From: Gongronella butleri
Taxonomy: Eukaryota; Mucoromycota; Mucoromycetes; Mucorales; Cunninghamellaceae
Assembly: GCA_025201375.1 (NCBI GenBank)
Contig: JAIWZP010000045.1
Span: 176,541-240,540 of the forward strand
DNA: 64,000 bases
Direction of reading: 5' to 3'
Part shown: piece after piece, positions 11,688 to 23,013 of the stretch
Numbering within the stretch: the first letter of the stretch is position 1
How the letters are laid out: every line of letters starts with the position of its first letter
Position numbers and translations under genes: made by a program
The notes under the pieces: model-generated
Told to the model about the DNA's origin: nothing
The model's database searches: none
What the model saw: only the letters and a program-made list of their open reading frames with translations

Positions 11688-13620
11688 TCACTCGACCATG
11701 GGGACCGCTTCAGTGTTTTGCATCTCGGTGTCAGCCAGCATCAGGTCGTCCTCCATGCCGGGCTCATTGTCAGAGACTGGGGCGTCTTGGTATTGCTGGT
11801 ACCTGTTAAACAAAAATAAAAAAAAAAAAGGCATGTGAGAATGGCCCATTTTGCGCGCTTTTCGTTTTTTGAGTGTTTTACTCCTGCAAAAGATCTTGCA
11901 AATTGCTTTCGCTCTCTGTGAACTCGCTTTCTGAGAAAATGGGGAATGGATGATGAGTGGCGCATGCAAAAACACGGGACGCGAGCAGGATTTCAAGGTG
12001 CGTGCGACGCGTTTTCTTCTTTTTTTTTTCTCTTTTACCATCCATGCCCGATGAGGTGTACCAATGGAGAAAGGCCTTTCGACGGAACATGGCGCGGAAT
12101 TGAAGACGCACGCGCTTGAAGATTTCTTGGATGGCGGTGCTGTTGGCTATAAAGGTGCTGCTCATGTGGAGACCGACGGGCGGGATGTCACAGAGCGATG
12201 TCTTGATGCTGTTTGGGATCCACTCGACGAAATAGACAGCGTCCTTTTTCTGCACGGCAAGCATTTGGTCCTCGACTTCCTTGCTCGAAATGCGGCCGCG
12301 GAACATGGTCGCCACCGTCAAATACCGACCCTGGCGTGGGTCCACGGCGGCCATCATGTTGCGCGCATCAAACATCTGCGTCGTCAGCTCGTGCACCGAG
12401 ATGTGTCGGTATTTCTGTGACGCCATGGCCGTCAGCGGTGCAAATCCCACCATGAAAAAGTGCAAACGCGGGAAAGGCACTAAAAAAATAGAAAAAAAGA
12501 CGAATTGGGTGATGAATGGGCGACCCGACGCGCATTTTTTTTTTTTTTTTTTGCATCCTTACCCATATTGACAAAGAGTTTTCGTAAATCGGAATTGAGT
12601 TGGCCGGGGAAGCGGAGCGAGGTGGATACGCCAGACATGACACGCGAGACGAGTTGGTTGAGATCGGCATAATCGGGGCTTTGAAGCTTGAGTGTGCGGA
12701 TGCAAATGTCGTAGAGGGCCTCATTGTCGATGCAAAAGGTGGCGTCGCAGTGCTCAACCAATTGGTGGACGGTGAGGACGACATTGTAAGGCTCGACGAC
12801 GGTGTCGGACACCTTTGGCGATGGCACCACGGAATACGAGCACAGCATTCGGTCTGGATACTCCTCGCGAATGCGCTGCAGCAGGAGAGAGCCCAAACCG
12901 GAGCCCGTGCCGCCGCCAAGAGAATGCGCCATCTGGAAACCCTGCAGACAATCCACCGTCTCCGCCTCCTTGCGCACCACGTCCATCACCTTGTCCGACA
13001 AATCCGTGCCATCCGTGTAGTAGCCCTAATTGGTGAGAAAAAGAGAAAAAAAGAGAGAGGAAAACGAAGAAAAAGGAAGAAGGAACGCGTCAGTTGGCTT
13101 CTTTTTTTTTTTTTTGCTTTTTTCAAGGAAATGACGCGTCTCGTACACAAGCCCAATTGTTGCCTGCGCCATCCTGGCCGTGGACAAAGTTGTCGGGGCG
13201 GAACAGACGGCCAAAATCGCTCTGGCGGATGCCATTGAGAACGGATGGCTCCAAATCGACGAGAATGCTGCGCGGCACGTACTTGCCAGTCGAGCCCTCA
13301 TTGAAAAACACATTGATACGTGCCAGCTGAAGCGCATTGTCGCCCACATAGTAGCCGTTCACGTCCAAGCCGTGCTCTTGTGCAATCGATTCCCAGAATG
13401 CGTGGCCAATCTGCAAAAAAAAAAAAAAAAAAAAAAGAAAAAAAAAAGTGCGTGTCTTTTGTGAGAATCATGTTCCCCATGCCCCTTGCCGTGAAAGAAC
13501 ATACCTGATTGCCACATTGACCTGCAAAGAAGCATGAAATGAGACGCGTCAGTGGCACGAAATGACGCCATCCACACGCGCCATCGTCTTACCTGCTTGA
13601 ATGTGAATGATTTCACGCAT
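11688..13620 (-). CDS. Beta-tubulin, divergent isotype
   Basis: Seven exons: 13593-13620, 13505-13521, 13147-13410, 12563-13025, 12039-12479, 11882-11930, 11688-11802; 458 aa. Beta class is shown by the MREI autoregulatory start, HIQAGQCGNQ, the GTP-binding GGGTGSG loop, [36 protein letters not shown] and an acidic tail. It is more divergent than housekeeping fungal beta-tubulins throughout. At the very conserved NNWAKGHYTEG it reads NNWACGYYTDG, with the Cys fixed by the exon 3/4 splice. The tail (EYQQYQDAP onward) ends in MVE rather than a strongly Glu-rich stretch. Product polymerises with alpha-tubulin into microtubules. A secondary, specialised isotype is likely. Frame is fully open, so it is not a pseudogene on this evidence. 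Confidence 0.95.
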
Positions 13621-14627
13621 TGTCGGTGGGAACCAAATGTGAATAAAACCTCAGAGAAAAGAAATGGAGGGGAAAAAAGACAGGAAGAGGTGAAAGAATG
13701 AAAAAAATGGGCAACTATCGCTCTTTTTCGCCATTTCTCGCTCCTGCTGCCACACCATTGGCCCGTTTTACTGCGCGCATTAGAGAAAAAAAGCACTTCG
13801 TGTGACCTCAGAGCCACGTCTCTCTGTGCATGGTTGGCTTGAGAGCCTAACCTGTTTAAAAACAATCTAAAACGCTGCGACCAAGAAAAATCATGACAAG
13901 ACGAGTACACAAGTCGCGCGATTATGGGATGAATTGGAAAGACACGAGCAACCACATTCCACAATGCGAACTTGAGGACCTTGACATGTCGTGTCCATGG
14001 TCCTTGGCAGAAATGGGTTTTTAAAAAAAAATTTCTTTAGTCATCTTGCCAAAGGGCGGCACAATGGGTCCGTTTGACAATTCATCAGGAAGAGGAAAAT
14101 GGGCAGATCGTATCATGCGGGTTTCATGGCCCTGGCACATCCTGCCCGTGCTCTTTGGCAGAAAAAGTAGAAAATATCAACATTTCTGTGACCATTCTTT
14201 CCAGCAATTGGCTCAATGGGTCCACTCGACAAGTCATTTGAGAGAGGACAATGAGTATCTCTTATGGACCGAGTTTCAGAGTTCTAGCTGGTTGTACGCG
14301 GCTGCAATGCCAGATTAGGCCAGCAAAAGGCAGCTTTCACGCCTTTGCCGGCGAGAGTGACACATTAGGCACCTGCTTGACCGCATGTCCACAAGGTACA
14401 CGCGAGTGGTGGAGAACATTAGAGCAACAAAGCGGTTGAGAGTCTACAGATGGGGATTCTTTATTGGATAATACAAGTGTAATAAAAGAAGAGACAAAGG
14501 CAGAGAAGGGGGGAATAAGGGGTCCTTTTACAATTACAATGGGTGGTGGGCTTATTTACATGCTGGCGAATAGAAATAGAGAAGAAAAAAGAAAAAAAAG
14601 GGGGGGGAGAGAGGATATCATGGATGA
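13621..14627. other. Tubulin promoter and gene-free spacer with a short imperfect tandem duplication
   Basis: The first ~200 bases are the tubulin leader/promoter. Around 13990-14130 and 14140-14275 two ~140-bp stretches resemble each other: CTTTGGCAGAAA-like block, then CAATGGGTCC, then GACAA, TCAT and GAGGA(A/C)AATG. No coding sequence is supported. The last ~160 bases before 14628 are the 3' flank of the isomerase gene. Confidence 0.5.
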
Positions 14628-15818
14628 TCAGAAGAATTCTTGTAAATCCTTGCGAGTGACGACGCCGAGGCATTGGCCATCCTTTGCCACGACAGGGAGC
14701 AAAGGGAGTGAGTGGCCAGGGACGGCATTGGTCATGAGATGGAGGGCGTCGAGTGCGAGCGTGTCTGGGAGGCATGTGACGGGGTGCTTTGACATGATGT
14801 CTGCAGCGTGCAAAGCAAATACATTGTGGTCCTTATCGATGGACTTCAAAATGCGGTGGACGTCGCCATGGGTGATAATGCCGAGGACGTGGGGGTGTTT
14901 TTCATCGGCCATGTCTTCGTCATCGTCGTCGGAAGAAATGGTAGAGGGCGGGGGTGTCCAAAGGAACGATTCGTCGTCCAAAAGCCTTGGGCGGGGGACT
15001 TGTGGCGTGGTGGAGGCATTGGATGCTGCGGATGATGGCGACGCGGCATGGTCGTCATTATCGGCGAGAACAATGACGCCGGCGGATTTCGGATGACGGG
15101 TCATTTCGAGAATAACGAGATCGAGCGACGCATTTTGGGCGACTGTTGCGGTGATTTCCAGTTTGAGCATGGCATCCTGGACCTTCATGAGCAATTTGCG
15201 GCCGAGGGAGCCGCCCGGATGATTGAGTGCAAAGCCATCGGTGTCGAATGACCTCAATTTCGCGAGTGTAAGTGCGAGAGCGTCGCCAAGAGCGAGAGCG
15301 AGCGTCGTAGAGGTTGTAGGCGCGGGGACATCATCGCCGGCCTCGCGGTCAACGTGTCCATCCAGCCACGCGTGGCATTGCGTGGCAAGTTTGCTAAATG
15401 GATTGCCACCGAGACCAATGATGGGCACGTTGCGACGCTTGAGACTCGGCACTAGTGCAAGCAATTCCTCAGTGTTGCCCGAGTACGAAATGGCCAAAAC
15501 AACGTCATTGCCTTGAATCACGCCCAAATCGCCGTGAAGCGCCTCCACAGGGTGCAAAAACGTGGCAAGTGTGCCGGTCGATAGCATGGTGGCCACAATC
15601 TTCTCACCAATCTTGCCACTCTTGCCCACACCTGTCACCACGATCTTGCCGCCTTGATCCAGGGCCTTGAACATAACCTGAATACAAGACTCGAAACCTT
15701 GCTGCGCAGAACCGGCTTTTTGCTGCAGTCGCTGCGCACACGCCTGCAGCGCCGACGCCTCTTCCATAAGAATACGGGAGGCGTCCAGAATAATGTCACT
15801 CGTGCTGCTGTAGGCCAT
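14628..15818 (-). CDS. KpsF/GutQ-type sugar isomerase (SIS + two CBS domains), D-arabinose-5-phosphate isomerase-like
   Basis: Intronless, 396 aa. The SIS domain spans about residues 40-190 with GKIVVTGVGKSGKIGEKI, HPVEALHGDLGV, SYSGNTEELLALVP and a proximal loop with T/S-rich TSTTLALALGDAL. Then come HPGGSLGRKLL and two CBS modules (about 215-260 and 310-390), separated by an unusual ~60-residue acidic, Ser/Pro-rich insert. Bacterial members (KdsD, GutQ) interconvert ribulose 5-phosphate and arabinose 5-phosphate for Kdo synthesis. Fungi make no Kdo lipopolysaccharide, so the physiological role here is open. Start at 15818 (MAYSSTSDI) fits the family N-terminus; the frame runs further upstream only through low-complexity pyrimidine-rich leader. 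Being a single exon in an intron-rich neighbourhood is notable. Divergently placed to CAB2. Confidence 0.9.
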   Translation of the reverse strand: MAYSSTSDIILDASRILMEEASALQACAQRLQQKAGSAQQGFESCIQVMFKALDQGGKIVVTGVGKSGKIGEKIVATMLSTGTLATFLHPVEALHGDLGVIQGNDVVLAISYSGNTEELLALVPSLKRRNVPIIGLGGNPFSKLATQCHAWLDGHVDREAGDDVPAPTTSTTLALALGDALALTLAKLRSFDTDGFALNHPGGSLGRKLLMKVQDAMLKLEITATVAQNASLDLVILEMTRHPKSAGVIVLADNDDHAASPSSAASNASTTPQVPRPRLLDDESFLWTPPPSTISSDDDDEDMADEKHPHVLGIITHGDVHRILKSIDKDHNVFALHAADIMSKHPVTCLPDTLALDALHLMTNAVPGHSLPLLPVVAKDGQCLGVVTRKDLQEFF

Positions 15819-16578
15819 GTAGAACAATAAAAAAAACGAGGGGGGAAGGGACGAAGGGCAAAAAAGAAAGAAAACGACAAAAAGGGAGAAACGTGTCTTA
15901 AAAAAAAAAAAAGGAGAGAACAGGGCAAGGTATATGTCGCAAACGACAGCAAGTCTAGAAAAAAAAAAAAAGAGAGAGAGAAACAAAAGAAAAAAGAGGC
16001 CGAGAGAGTGGGTATGTCGAGATAAAAAAGAGAAAAAGAAGAGCAGAAATGAAAAATGAAGGCCGGAAGCCGGTTTCACCTTTTTTCCATGTCGGCAGAA
16101 AGCCACACTCAGCACTTTGAAGAAAAAGAGGGACAATGGCGAAGCATGAACCCTAATTCATCGGCGATCCCGCGCGCATGGCCCATTTGATTGATAAGAC
16201 GGGCCAAAATGGCGTATCTTGCTGTCTCAATGGCATCACCCCTTTTTATTTTTTCCAAAGCATTGCACCATTTGGTCAGAAAATCACTTGATTTGGCAGA
16301 ATTGGCACCCTTTTTAAATCGTGGGCACGAAAAAAAAAAAAAACGATACCTTTCATGCGGTCTGGCCTTGCAGCCGTCATGCAGGCGGCTTCTCGGAAAG
16401 AGTTGCTGGGCCAAAGAGTGCCGGAGCGCGGAGCGCAAGGAGGGTCGGGGAGGGTCCAATGGCAGGGTGTGGTGGAAAAAAAAGCTGAGTCATGTCCTAC
16501 GGCCAAGAAAATGGGCGGAATTGACGGCTCGGTGTTGGTCCTCCTTTCTTTTTTTTTGGCTCACTCCCTATTACTACT
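15819..16578. promoter_or_regulatory. Divergent promoter between the SIS isomerase and CAB2
   Basis: 760 bp. The isomerase side (15819-16090) is strongly purine-rich on plus, i.e. C/T-rich on its coding strand. The centre (16109-16459) has an open minus frame with plausible amino-acid composition but no recognisable family, discussed among the rejected items. Confidence 0.4.
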
Positions 16579-17838
16579 ATGAACGAACGTCGCCCAAGCA
16601 CGCAGCTCCTTGATAACGGACAGGGTGTTATTGACCCAGACGTCTTTTTCGAGCAAAACAGGCCACCCGCTAATTTGCCCGAGTTTGAGACCAAGTTGCA
16701 AGCCTTTGTTGAGGACCAGCAGCGCAAAGGCAACAGGATCGTCTTTATCACGGTAAAAAAAAAAAAAAAATCAAGCTTTTTTGGCATGGTGTTTTGTTGA
16801 TTTTGATGACTTTTTCTGTTTTTGTCACGCGCTTGCAGAGCGGTGGTACGACCGTGCCTTTGGAAAACAACACGGTGCGTTTCATTGACAATTTCAGCAA
16901 TGGCACGCGCGGCGCGTGCTCCGCCGAGTACTTTTTGAAGGCCGGATACGCGGTGGTCTTTATGCACCGCCAATTCAGCCTGCAGCCGTTCCAACGTCAT
17001 TTCGTGCCACATCCAAGCATGGGTTTCCTCGACTATTTGGAGTCAAGGCAGGATGGCGTCCATGGTAAGGCCCCCCCATTGGAATTCAAAAAATTGGCGA
17101 GAAATCAAGAAAATGAACTTGACATGCGCTTTTTATAGTAAACGCGACCCACGAGCAGCAGGTGGCGGCCGTGCTGGCAGAATACCAAGAGGCGAAGCAG
17201 TCAAATAGGCTTCTTTTGCTCGATTTTGTCACATTGCCGGACTATTTGTTCAAACTCAAGAGCAGCACGCGTATTTTGAGCGCGATGCAGTCGAATGTCA
17301 TGTATTACTTGGCCGCAGCCGTCAGCGACTTTTTTATTCCCTCGGAAAAGATGGTAAGCCAAGAATTAAAAGCCATTGGGGAGCCATTGGTGGGGAGATG
17401 GAGACGTGTCGCAACGCTTTATTCCATTTTTACTCATTTCATTCGTATTTTTGTTAGAACGAGCACAAGATCCAATCGCGGGACGGTGGATTGACGCTGA
17501 CGCTTGACCAGGTGCCCAAGTTCCTCAAGCCGCTTGTGAGTGTGTGGGCGAACAAGGCGCTGATTGTGTCATTTAAGCTGGAAACGGACGAAGCGCTGCT
17601 TGTGCCCAAGGCGCGCCAGGCACTCAAGAGCTACGGGCACCAGGTCGTCGTGGCCAACATGCTGCACACGCGCAAGCAGACTGTCACGGTCATCACCACA
17701 AGCTCTGAGCACGTTGTGGTCATGTCGCCCCAGGAACTCGCCCAACACGTCGAAATCGAGAGCCGCATCATCCCACAGCTCATCCACATCCACGACGGCT
17801 GGATTGACAGCGATGCCACCACCGCGTGCCAGGCCTAG
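16579..17838 (+). CDS. CAB2: Phosphopantothenate-cysteine ligase
   Basis: Four exons: 16579-16752, 16839-17064, 17139-17353, 17458-17838; 331 aa. Diagnostic blocks: [21 protein letters not shown] (the glycine-rich start of the ligase fold, split by intron 1), [63 protein letters not shown] and HQVVVANML. These match the eukaryotic, stand-alone enzyme (human PPCS, yeast Cab2) and not the bacterial CoaBC fusion. It catalyses the second step of coenzyme A synthesis, joining 4'-phosphopantothenate and cysteine in the cytosol. All splice phases are consistent. Stop at 17838. Confidence 0.95.
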
Positions 17839-19204
17839 CTCACTTTTGTATGATAATTTTCCCCTCGTTACCTTGAATAAATTGCTTTTTTGATACACCT
17901 TTTTTTTTTTTTTTTTTTTTTTTTTGCACATGCCAAGGCACTTTTGATAACGTAAAAAATGGCGGCGATCGGTCACAAATGACATTTTCAACTGACCAAC
18001 GCATATCACATGTGTATGATCTTTCATCTAGCCCGAACGCGGCCTCTTTACGGCATCCATTGCGCTGCAGGCACGCTTCCGTTTTATAAATGGCCCACTG
18101 AGCAACCCATCAATGTGAATGACAGCAGGGATATGCATTCGGCTGCAATGGGATTGAAACCATACAAGGTGAACATTGTGCAACGCCAACCGTGAATCAA
18201 AAAACTGATTTTAGTATATAAAAACGAAGATTGATTTTCTCGCCCTCATTCATATATGATGTTTATCATTGGCCAGTGGCGACCTGTGTATAAACAGGTC
18301 TCTCCAGGTAATAGTTCGCACAGGACATCCGATAAACATCTGAATCGTTTTTTTGTTGAGATCGGGGTCAATATAAAGGGCAAAAATATTCCAAACCGTC
18401 TCTCAAAAGAATTGGAGAGCCAGATATACTTAGTGGTACTCAAATTGGCACATGTAGCAAGCCATTGACACGCGTCACGCGCAAATCAAAAACTGGTCGT
18501 GGCCTGCCCTCAAATCCAAAATCGAAAAAATGGGTCTTCAGAATTCTGTCAAACTCACACACGAGACATCGCATAGAGAAACCACGAAAAATGCCAAAAA
18601 AGAGTGGGATCGACCTGCTGGTTGACAAGCAATGAGTGATTTTAGATGAAACTTCAAGCGCGAATTGCATGGGGAAAACGCGCTCATAGATCTCCGCTGA
18701 CGCGTTCACTAGCAAGAGAGATGCCAGGCGCATGGAACTGATTAGAAGCAGACGCGTGTAACTCGGCGTCTGACGCGGTTTATCTCGAGTCAAAGTTGCC
18801 CCGCAATCGGACTCGTCGCATCAATTCTGCCTAGAATTCGTTTTTTTGCAGTGATCATTGGTATTCACGTACGCTGCAGACTGTGATCTTTCTGGTGGGC
18901 TCTACAGTATTTCGCGACTCTTCGGCCAGTTTTAGTCGACTTGGCCTTGAGGCGAAAAAAAAAAGACGCAAGTTGCCTTTTACGTGAGACCTAGTCGATG
19001 CATGCCAGATTTTTAGTGCATTTTTGCCGTTGATTGTGGTGTGCTTATCATGTGGTTGCATGGCCTGGCGATCCGAGAACTTACATTTTACACCCCATTT
19101 TACCATTTTCAAATCCTCGTCCCTACCCCCCCTGAAAATCCGTGATTTTTAATAATCGTCGTTGCGTGAGCAAATGCTTTTGTTAATAGTGTAGTTGTTG
19201 ACAA

Positions 19205-19350
19205 AATACCAAAAAAAAAAAAAAGAATGACGCCCTTTTTGCACAAAACGGCATATTCGTTGTGCACAACCGCAGCCCTGAAATGCCAAAAACAAGAGAA
19301 CGACACCCTTTTCCGCACAAAATGACATGTCTCTTGTGTACAGAGAAGCT
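19205..19350. repeat. Two imperfect ~65-bp tandem repeats
   Basis: Unit 1 (about 19220-19285) reads GACGCCCTTTTTGCACAAAA, then a CAT-containing stretch, then TTGTGCACA and CCGCAGCC. Unit 2 (about 19295-19350) reads GACACCCTTTTCCGCACAAAA, then CATGTCTCTTGTGTACA and AGGCTGCAA. The order of landmarks is identical; identity is moderate. Confidence 0.6.
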
Positions 19351-20990
19351 CGAAGGCTGCAATTGTGTGCAAGAATTAGGTCTCGTTGTGGTGTGGATTT
19401 CAGCACGGCTGTATTGCACGAGTACGGTCAAACTACGCATTGGAAAATGACCGATTTTGAAAATAACATTTCAGCAGGTGCATTTTGAAATCATGTAAAG
19501 CTTTGACATGTCCGTGTGTGTTAATATCACAGCTTCTGGACTCACTCCGTTTTATCTTGAGGTGGCATACCACTGGCGCGTAATCGCTGGTTATCATGAT
19601 TTTTATTAAAAATTGCTCGTTCTCAACATTTCCTTCATTTGATCAGCGTGAAATTTATCGATCACACCGTACCGAATTGCAATTAGACTTTGCTGTTTGT
19701 GACAAGGAGCTACCCAACAGTAAAAAAAAATCAAGTTATTCAAAGGAAAGCAAAGTAAATTAAGCTTTGTGCATTTTGCGCGTGTTTCGTATCGAATGAC
19801 TCTTTTAAAACAAGGCGTACGGGACGCTATGCGCTACCTGCTACATTTTAGCTTCACTGTGTCAAAACAGTACAATGGCCTGGAGATTTATTGCGGCAAC
19901 ACAAAAAAATAAAACGATGATTAGGGTAATTTCGTAAGCTTTCTGCTAGGCAATGCTCTCAATACAAGAACAAGACATATAGGGCACGCTGATTTTTTAA
20001 ATATGCATTTCAATGCGAACCCCTGCGGTGCTTGCAAAAAAAAAAAAAAAAAAAAAAAAAAAAGTGAAAGGTCGTGTTTTGAGTAATTTGCATTTTGCAT
20101 GATTTTCTTCAGATCAATCTTCTTTAAAACTCCAGCACTTCGTGACCCGCGGCATATGTTGCAATTTTGCAGCTTGTACCAATATCTGGCAAGAACGGCT
20201 AGCGATAGAAAATACGGTTTTTTGAAAAAGCAGGGGTTTCTGCTCTCACTTTGTTTTTATGGACACTGCAACGCTTGAACTTGCAATGAACAATTGTAGA
20301 GCACGGCAAGCTCAAGGCATTGCTCTTGGTGTTGAGAGATTTGGTTAGATGCAAGCTCATAACATCACACTGAAATTATTGGTTTATTCGTTGAATTGCC
20401 GCGGTCGACCTTCCACGCCACTGCACCGCTTAATTGTGGTCGGCAAAACTGTATCTGGCAACGCATACCATCTCGTGCACCCGGTCTCAAATGCGGTCAA
20501 TCGATAAAAAAGAAATACAAAATGCAACCGGTTTATTTTTTATTTTTTATTTTTTGAATCAATTTGCTTTGGAATGGAGCTCCTTGTCGAAGATAGCAAA
20601 GTTGAATTGCAATTTAGTCCGCTGAGGTTGACAAATTTTCACGCTGATCGAATGAAGGAAATGTTGAGAACGCGCGCTTTTTTTTTTTAATGAAAATCAA
20701 GATAGTCAGTGATTGCTCGTCAATAATACGTACGTTGCCTCAAGATAAAACCGAGTGAATCCAGTATTCATGGTGCTGACATCACGGCTATGCCAAAATT
20801 TCACAGATTTCCATATTGCCCTCGCTAAAAGATGCTATTTTCATAAATAATGCTATAATAGAAGGCATTTTTGCATTATGATACAATCGTGCCTGCACGT
20901 CACACGGCAAACTGGTCCCAACAAATCCTTGTGCGCATCGGCAGCTCTCGAGCTTCTCTTTAAAATGAGAAACAGGGGTTGTGCGGCGAT
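19300..20990. repeat. Degenerate large inverted repeat (arms ~0.7 kb, spacer ~0.2 kb)
   Basis: Successive blocks of 19300-20040 recur in order on the opposite strand in 20220-20990. Examples: GAGAAGCTCGA at ~19345 pairs with its complement at ~20955. CCGTTTTATCTTGAGG at 19547 pairs with CCTCAAGATAAAACCG at 20738. GTTCTCAACATTTCCTTCAT at ~19619 pairs with ~20660. GACAAGGAGCT at ~19702 pairs with the complement at ~20580. ACCCCTGC at ~20020 pairs with GCAGGGGT at ~20233. Identity is patchy, roughly 60-75% by eye. It resembles an eroded foldback element or palindromic duplication. No terminal duplication could be defined. Confidence 0.7.
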
Positions 20991-21467
20991 TTGTAGTCTT
21001 TTGGTCGTTTGTCAAATCCTACACTCTTAAAAAGGGCAATTGCATGTTGATCAAAAAGCAGTGAGGTTTCTTGTTCGAACGGGCCGATCATTGGAGCTAT
21101 GCAATCACTGGCTGGCGCACGATGACGATTATTGATTGAAAGTACAAGAGAACAAAAACAACTTTTTTGAATGGGTGATAGAGACCGATTGCTGCCGCTC
21201 CTTTCCTTGTCGACGGTGACGATTCTGATTTAGGAAATGGAGTGTAATCGGGGATGCACAAAGGAGCGCTTGCATACAAAGGAGCGGTTGCTTGACATGA
21301 TGACATACGTGATTGCATGCTCAATCGTCTAAAAATGCAAGCTCCCGATCCCTTGTTCCTCTTGAACTTTAAAAAAAGGAGCTGATCATTTCCTTTTTCA
21401 AGTTGCTGACCGAGAAAGTCCAGTGAAGAGCGAATTTCACACCTTTTTTCACTTTTTATTATTGAAC

Positions 21468-22595
21468 ATGACCACTGATCGAATCTTGTTTGAACGTGAA
21501 TCTGACCCAAATTGCTCCAAGGCTGTTGAATTGCATCGATTCGTGCACTTGTGGTGTGTTATGTTGTGCCAATGGGATGATGAAGTGTACCGAGCCATGT
21601 ACGACATGACTATGTTCACCAAGCATGCCCACAGCTGTGGATGTGGTGCACCAGTGAGCTTGGACGGTCTTTTGGATTATATTAAAAAATATGGAACCGA
21701 GGAGAACGATTCGCAAGAATTGATGATCGATGTGAATCAATGGCTAGCCAGTGGTCCCAACCAGCACCCCCAGGATACCAGCCCTGCGAATCTGTATGCT
21801 TGTGGCATAACTGCATGGCTTTGCGTGCATGCTTATGGCCGTCGAATTCTACGTGGAAAGGAATACATGCAAGCCGGTGATTTGTTGCTTCAACACTGTG
21901 TTAATGAACGCGTATTGGCTAGCAAGCGAAAAATGGACAGCGGTGTCGACGTCAAGGTCAGGCAGCTACCATTGGAATATGTGAGCCATCAAGTGATTGC
22001 CAATCGCACCTTTTTCTTCCAAGGTTTGGCGGGACAAGACGCAAGCGGTGATTTGCCCTTTGATTTGGCCAAAATGTTGGCCATTCATACTCTTGGTTAT
22101 TCGTGGGTCTACGACTCTGATTCTCTGCAGCTGTTGCTCCCTCAAGTAGCCAGTGCACACAGTCAGCGCGCTATGAATTACGAGAACGCATTGGATAGCA
22201 GCGAAAAGCAATCAATTGCTCACAAATTGATCGACACTGATGTTTTCAAGCTTTCCGCTGCTCTATGGGACCCTCTGAACGCAATGAACAATGACAAGGA
22301 CCATTGTAAAGACATTCACGGGCTATTCTCCAACAAAGCATTGAGTCATATCACTTGCAACTGCCTTGATCACGAATGCACAAGCCGCATACAGCGCCAC
22401 ATGGCCATTGCCCTATTCTTGGATGGTCTTATCCGGAACCCGGATTCTCAGCTGGCTGGCTTGATCGATTTCCATGCAGAGTGGCAACAATTGACGTTTC
22501 AATGCAATGGCTGCCCACGTGAAATGTCAGCAGTGCTATTCTCCGCAACGTCTGCACTTTGGTACACGCCCATGCATACATCTAAGAGCATCTAA
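21468..22595 (+). CDS. Orphan-family protein, copy 1 (375 aa, function unknown)
   Basis: Single exon. I do not recognise the family. It is about 78% identical by eye to the paralogue at 25953-27092. Conserved Cys/His groups suggest metal binding or disulfides: HSCGCGAP (~residues 50-57), a middle Cys pair, TCNCLDHEC (~300-308) and QCNGC (~350). A conserved KRKMDSGVDVKVR block lies near 160. No signal peptide, membrane helix or known catalytic motif is visible; it is predicted soluble and alpha-helical. The ATG at 21468 is preferred over 21423 because homology with the paralogue begins at MTxDRILF. The C-terminus differs from the paralogue because a short tandem duplication (CATCTAAGAG twice) introduces an early stop. 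Intact frame despite decay of the adjacent CCR4 copy. Confidence 0.8.
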   Translation: MTTDRILFERESDPNCSKAVELHRFVHLWCVMLCQWDDEVYRAMYDMTMFTKHAHSCGCGAPVSLDGLLDYIKKYGTEENDSQELMIDVNQWLASGPNQHPQDTSPANLYACGITAWLCVHAYGRRILRGKEYMQAGDLLLQHCVNERVLASKRKMDSGVDVKVRQLPLEYVSHQVIANRTFFFQGLAGQDASGDLPFDLAKMLAIHTLGYSWVYDSDSLQLLLPQVASAHSQRAMNYENALDSSEKQSIAHKLIDTDVFKLSAALWDPLNAMNNDKDHCKDIHGLFSNKALSHITCNCLDHECTSRIQRHMAIALFLDGLIRNPDSQLAGLIDFHAEWQQLTFQCNGCPREMSAVLFSATSALWYTPMHTSKSI

Positions 22596-23013
22596 GAGCG
22601 TCCCTGATGTCTTTTTATTAAAAAATATCAGCTCATGCGAACCAGCTCGTCTTTTAAGATCTCCTTGGTCATTTTCAGTTGTATTTTGCACTTTTTTCGT
22701 TTCTAATATCATCAGTTCTGTCTTGAGATGCTCATTTTTTTTCATGATATGCATCGCATTGGCATTGTGCCAATTGGGCTGCCAAATGGATGTTTAGTAT
22801 TGTCCTTTAAATCCCTTTTTTACAAGAAGTGAGTGGCATTGAAAGTTTTCTTATTTTAAAATTTGCAACAGAAACAGATATTGAACTAAACTACAAAGAG
22901 GGAAAAAGGTGGGAGGGATCATGGGGAGGGGAAGGAGGGGTATCATGACAAATCAAACGAGAACGATCACAAAAGCTGAAAAAGACGGCATACCGGCAAT
23001 GATGATGAAGTAC
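22596..23013. other. Convergent 3' spacer, copy 1
   Basis: Spacer between the orphan gene stop and the CCR4-like pseudogene stop. It is homologous to 27093-27520 but more diverged than the neighbouring CCR4 exon. No gene seen. Confidence 0.5.

Larger units (their letters stand above)
17839..21467. other. Gene-free 3.6 kb spacer (contains an old inverted repeat)
   Basis: No supported coding sequence on either strand; the longest frames are broken and lack splice-linked neighbours. Homopolymer runs are frequent (T-run ~17900, A-run ~20037-20062). The only clear structure is the degenerate inverted repeat at 19300-20990 and a small tandem duplication at 19205-19350, listed separately. Confidence 0.6.

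Noticed and set aside
15819..16136. 110-residue N-terminal extension of the SIS isomerase frame
   Set aside because: It encodes only Phe/Leu/Ser low-complexity sequence from the pyrimidine-rich leader; homology begins at 15818.
16109..16459. Open minus-strand frame (IETARYAILARLINQMGHARG) in the promoter between the SIS isomerase and CAB2
   Set aside because: Composition is protein-like, but the 5' part is low complexity through a homopolymer run, no convincing start or splice partner exists, and no family is recognised.
21423..21467. Upstream in-frame ATG for the first orphan-family gene
   Set aside because: The extra 15 residues (FHTFFHFLLLN) are translated leader; the paralogue starts at the position equivalent to 21468.
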